Source: Vagococcus fluvialis bH819
GTDB lineage: Bacteria > Bacillota > Bacilli > Lactobacillales > Vagococcaceae
NCBI RefSeq assembly: GCF_900163795.1
Contig: NZ_FWFD01000015.1
Coordinates: 124,001-188,000, forward strand
Reading direction: 5' to 3'
Length of the DNA stretch: 64,000 bases
The position numbers and the translations under genes were made by a program. Numbering within the stretch: position 1 is the first letter of the stretch; every line of letters starts with the position of its first letter. Under the pieces are notes generated by a model. That model ran no database searches. It was not told where the DNA came from and saw only the letters and a list, made by a program, of their open reading frames with translations. Below are positions 63,058-64,000 of the stretch, piece by piece.

Positions 63058-63096
63058 AAGAACTGTTTCTACTGTTGATAGAAACGGTTCTTTTTT
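63058..63096. terminator. Bidirectional terminator between guaC and the HAD phosphatase
   Basis: AAGAACTGTTTCTA (63058-63071) pairs with TAGAAACGGTTCTT (63079-63092), then Ts. Confidence 0.88.
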
Positions 63097-63121
63097 AGGT
63101 GTATAGTTATAATAACTTAAT

Positions 63122-63931
63122 TTAGAGTACCCATTCTTCGATAGCATATGAAACGCCATCTTCGTCATTGGTTTTAGTTGTTTTATTGGCAATTTCTTTA
63201 ACAGATGATACGGCATTACCCATAGCAACACCAGTTCCAGCAAATTCAATCATTGATAAATCATTTTCATTGTCCCCAATCGCCATAACTTCATGTGGTT
63301 CAATTTTTAATAATTCAGATAGCTCTTTAACAGCTTCGCCTTTTGTGGCATTTTTATTTAAAATTTCATAGAAGAAAGGTGCACTTTTGACCATCGCAAA
63401 TCTTTCTTTTAATTCAGTAGGTACTTTGGTGATAGCTTCATCTAATAACTCTTCGTGATCAATCATCATTGTTTTAATAATGTTCATGTCAGAAGTCATT
63501 TCTGAAACTTCACGATAAGTAACTGGCATGCCAGTTAAGAAAGATTCATGAACAGTATATTCACTAATATCTTTGTTAGCCGTGTACATTCTTTCATAAT
63601 CCTGAACATGAAAATGAACGCCCAATTTTCTAGAAAGTAATTCAAATTCTAAATAGTCTTCAAATGCCACAGGATGTTTAATTAAAACGTCTTCCGTTCC
63701 AGCATTTTGGATCATAGCACCATTATAAGTAATAACAAAGCCATGTTCGTTATCAAGACCAAGTTCTTTAACAAGTGGCAAAACACCCATAGTTGGACGA
63801 CCGGTTGCAAGAACGATATTTACGCCAGCCTTTGTTGCTTTGTTAATGGTATTTTTAACAGCCGTAGTTAGTTTACGATCTGAATTTAATAGTGTGCCAT
63901 CAATATCGATGGTAACAAGTTTAATTCCCAA
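63122..63931 (-). CDS. Cof-type HAD-IIB phosphatase (YidA-like)
   Basis: A 269-residue phosphatase: VTIDIDGTLLNSD (nucleophile Asp, residues 6-18), VLATGRPTMG, and GDNENDLSMIEFAG near the C-terminus, with the large type IIB cap domain between. Typical substrates are sugar phosphates. TTG start at 63931 behind AAGGAG. Confidence 0.92.
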   Translation of the reverse strand: MGIKLVTIDIDGTLLNSDRKLTTAVKNTINKATKAGVNIVLATGRPTMGVLPLVKELGLDNEHGFVITYNGAMIQNAGTEDVLIKHPVAFEDYLEFELLSRKLGVHFHVQDYERMYTANKDISEYTVHESFLTGMPVTYREVSEMTSDMNIIKTMMIDHEELLDEAITKVPTELKERFAMVKSAPFFYEILNKNATKGEAVKELSELLKIEPHEVMAIGDNENDLSMIEFAGTGVAMGNAVSSVKEIANKTTKTNDEDGVSYAIEEWVL

Positions 63932-64000
63932 GAATAAAACACTCCTTCAAGTTAGTTTTCTTTTATTGCTCCGTTATGAATCATTTGGTTGAATAAAAGG

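Overview
The window is AT-rich, gene-dense DNA from a low-GC Gram-positive of the order Lactobacillales. It is most likely an Enterococcaceae member (Enterococcus- or Vagococcus-like). The evidence is the gene order comFA-comFC-hpf-(island)-secA-prfB-ftsE-ftsX-pst-phoU, then a liaXYZ-type envelope-stress operon, then hprK-lgt-gpsA-galU. Apart from the inserted island and the yibE/F and M23 genes between phoU and liaX, this matches the order I remember from Enterococcus faecalis. The genus cannot be fixed from sequence alone.

Layout. 1-3.7 kb: the 3' end of a CoA-dehydratase activase, a HutC-type GntR regulator, a YigZ/YvyE protein, a lipoprotein and a lysophospholipase-like hydrolase. 3.8-6.5 kb: comFA, comFC and long-form hpf. 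6.6-23.4 kb: an accessory island between hpf and secA. It holds a degenerate glycerate-kinase-like gene, a cobalamin riboswitch, pocR and a bacterial microcompartment operon for 1,2-propanediol (or glycerol) use: pduA B C D E G H K J L M N O, a separate pduO C-terminal domain, then P Q F W. 23.7-29.1 kb: secA, prfB (with its programmed frameshift), ftsEX. 29.3-34.3 kb: pstS-C-A-B-B-phoU. 34.3-40.1 kb: two YibE/F membrane proteins, a PcsB-like M23 hydrolase behind a WalR-type box, and liaXYZ. 40.3-45.2 kb: hprK-lgt-gpsA-galU and a nucleoid-associated protein, then an alpha/beta hydrolase broken by one nonsense codon. 46-53 kb: dnaX-ybaB-recR-tmk-darA-holB-ricT-yabA-rsmI. 53-56.5 kb: a coiled-coil protein with a seven-tyrosine run and a secreted glucosaminidase with a second, catalytically dead repeat. 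56.5-64 kb: a purine riboswitch with xpt, a five-gene cluster (divergent PurK-like ATP-grasp protein, GntR, aldo/keto reductase, two-gene ABC transporter), guaC and a Cof-type HAD phosphatase.

How it works together. The pdu operon encodes shell proteins, a B12-dependent diol dehydratase with its reactivase, a cobalamin adenosyltransferase, and the aldehyde dehydrogenase, phosphotransacylase, kinase and alcohol dehydrogenase that turn propionaldehyde into propionate, ATP and propanol. At least six proteins begin with a short amphipathic helix of the type that targets enzymes to the shell. No cobalamin synthesis genes and no pduS/T/U/V are present here, so B12 must come from elsewhere in the genome or from outside.

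The most interesting regulatory feature is the cobalamin riboswitch at about 7755-7935. It has a good promoter and a strong terminator but no gene downstream on its own strand; it points into the 3' end of pocR on the opposite strand. This is the arrangement of the Listeria riboswitch-controlled antisense RNA against pocR. A Rex-like operator overlaps the promoter of this RNA, and similar sites lie upstream of pocR and pduA, which suggests a combined B12 and redox input. I see no tRNA, rRNA, CRISPR array, insertion sequence or prophage in the window. No gene-free stretch exceeds about 300 bases.
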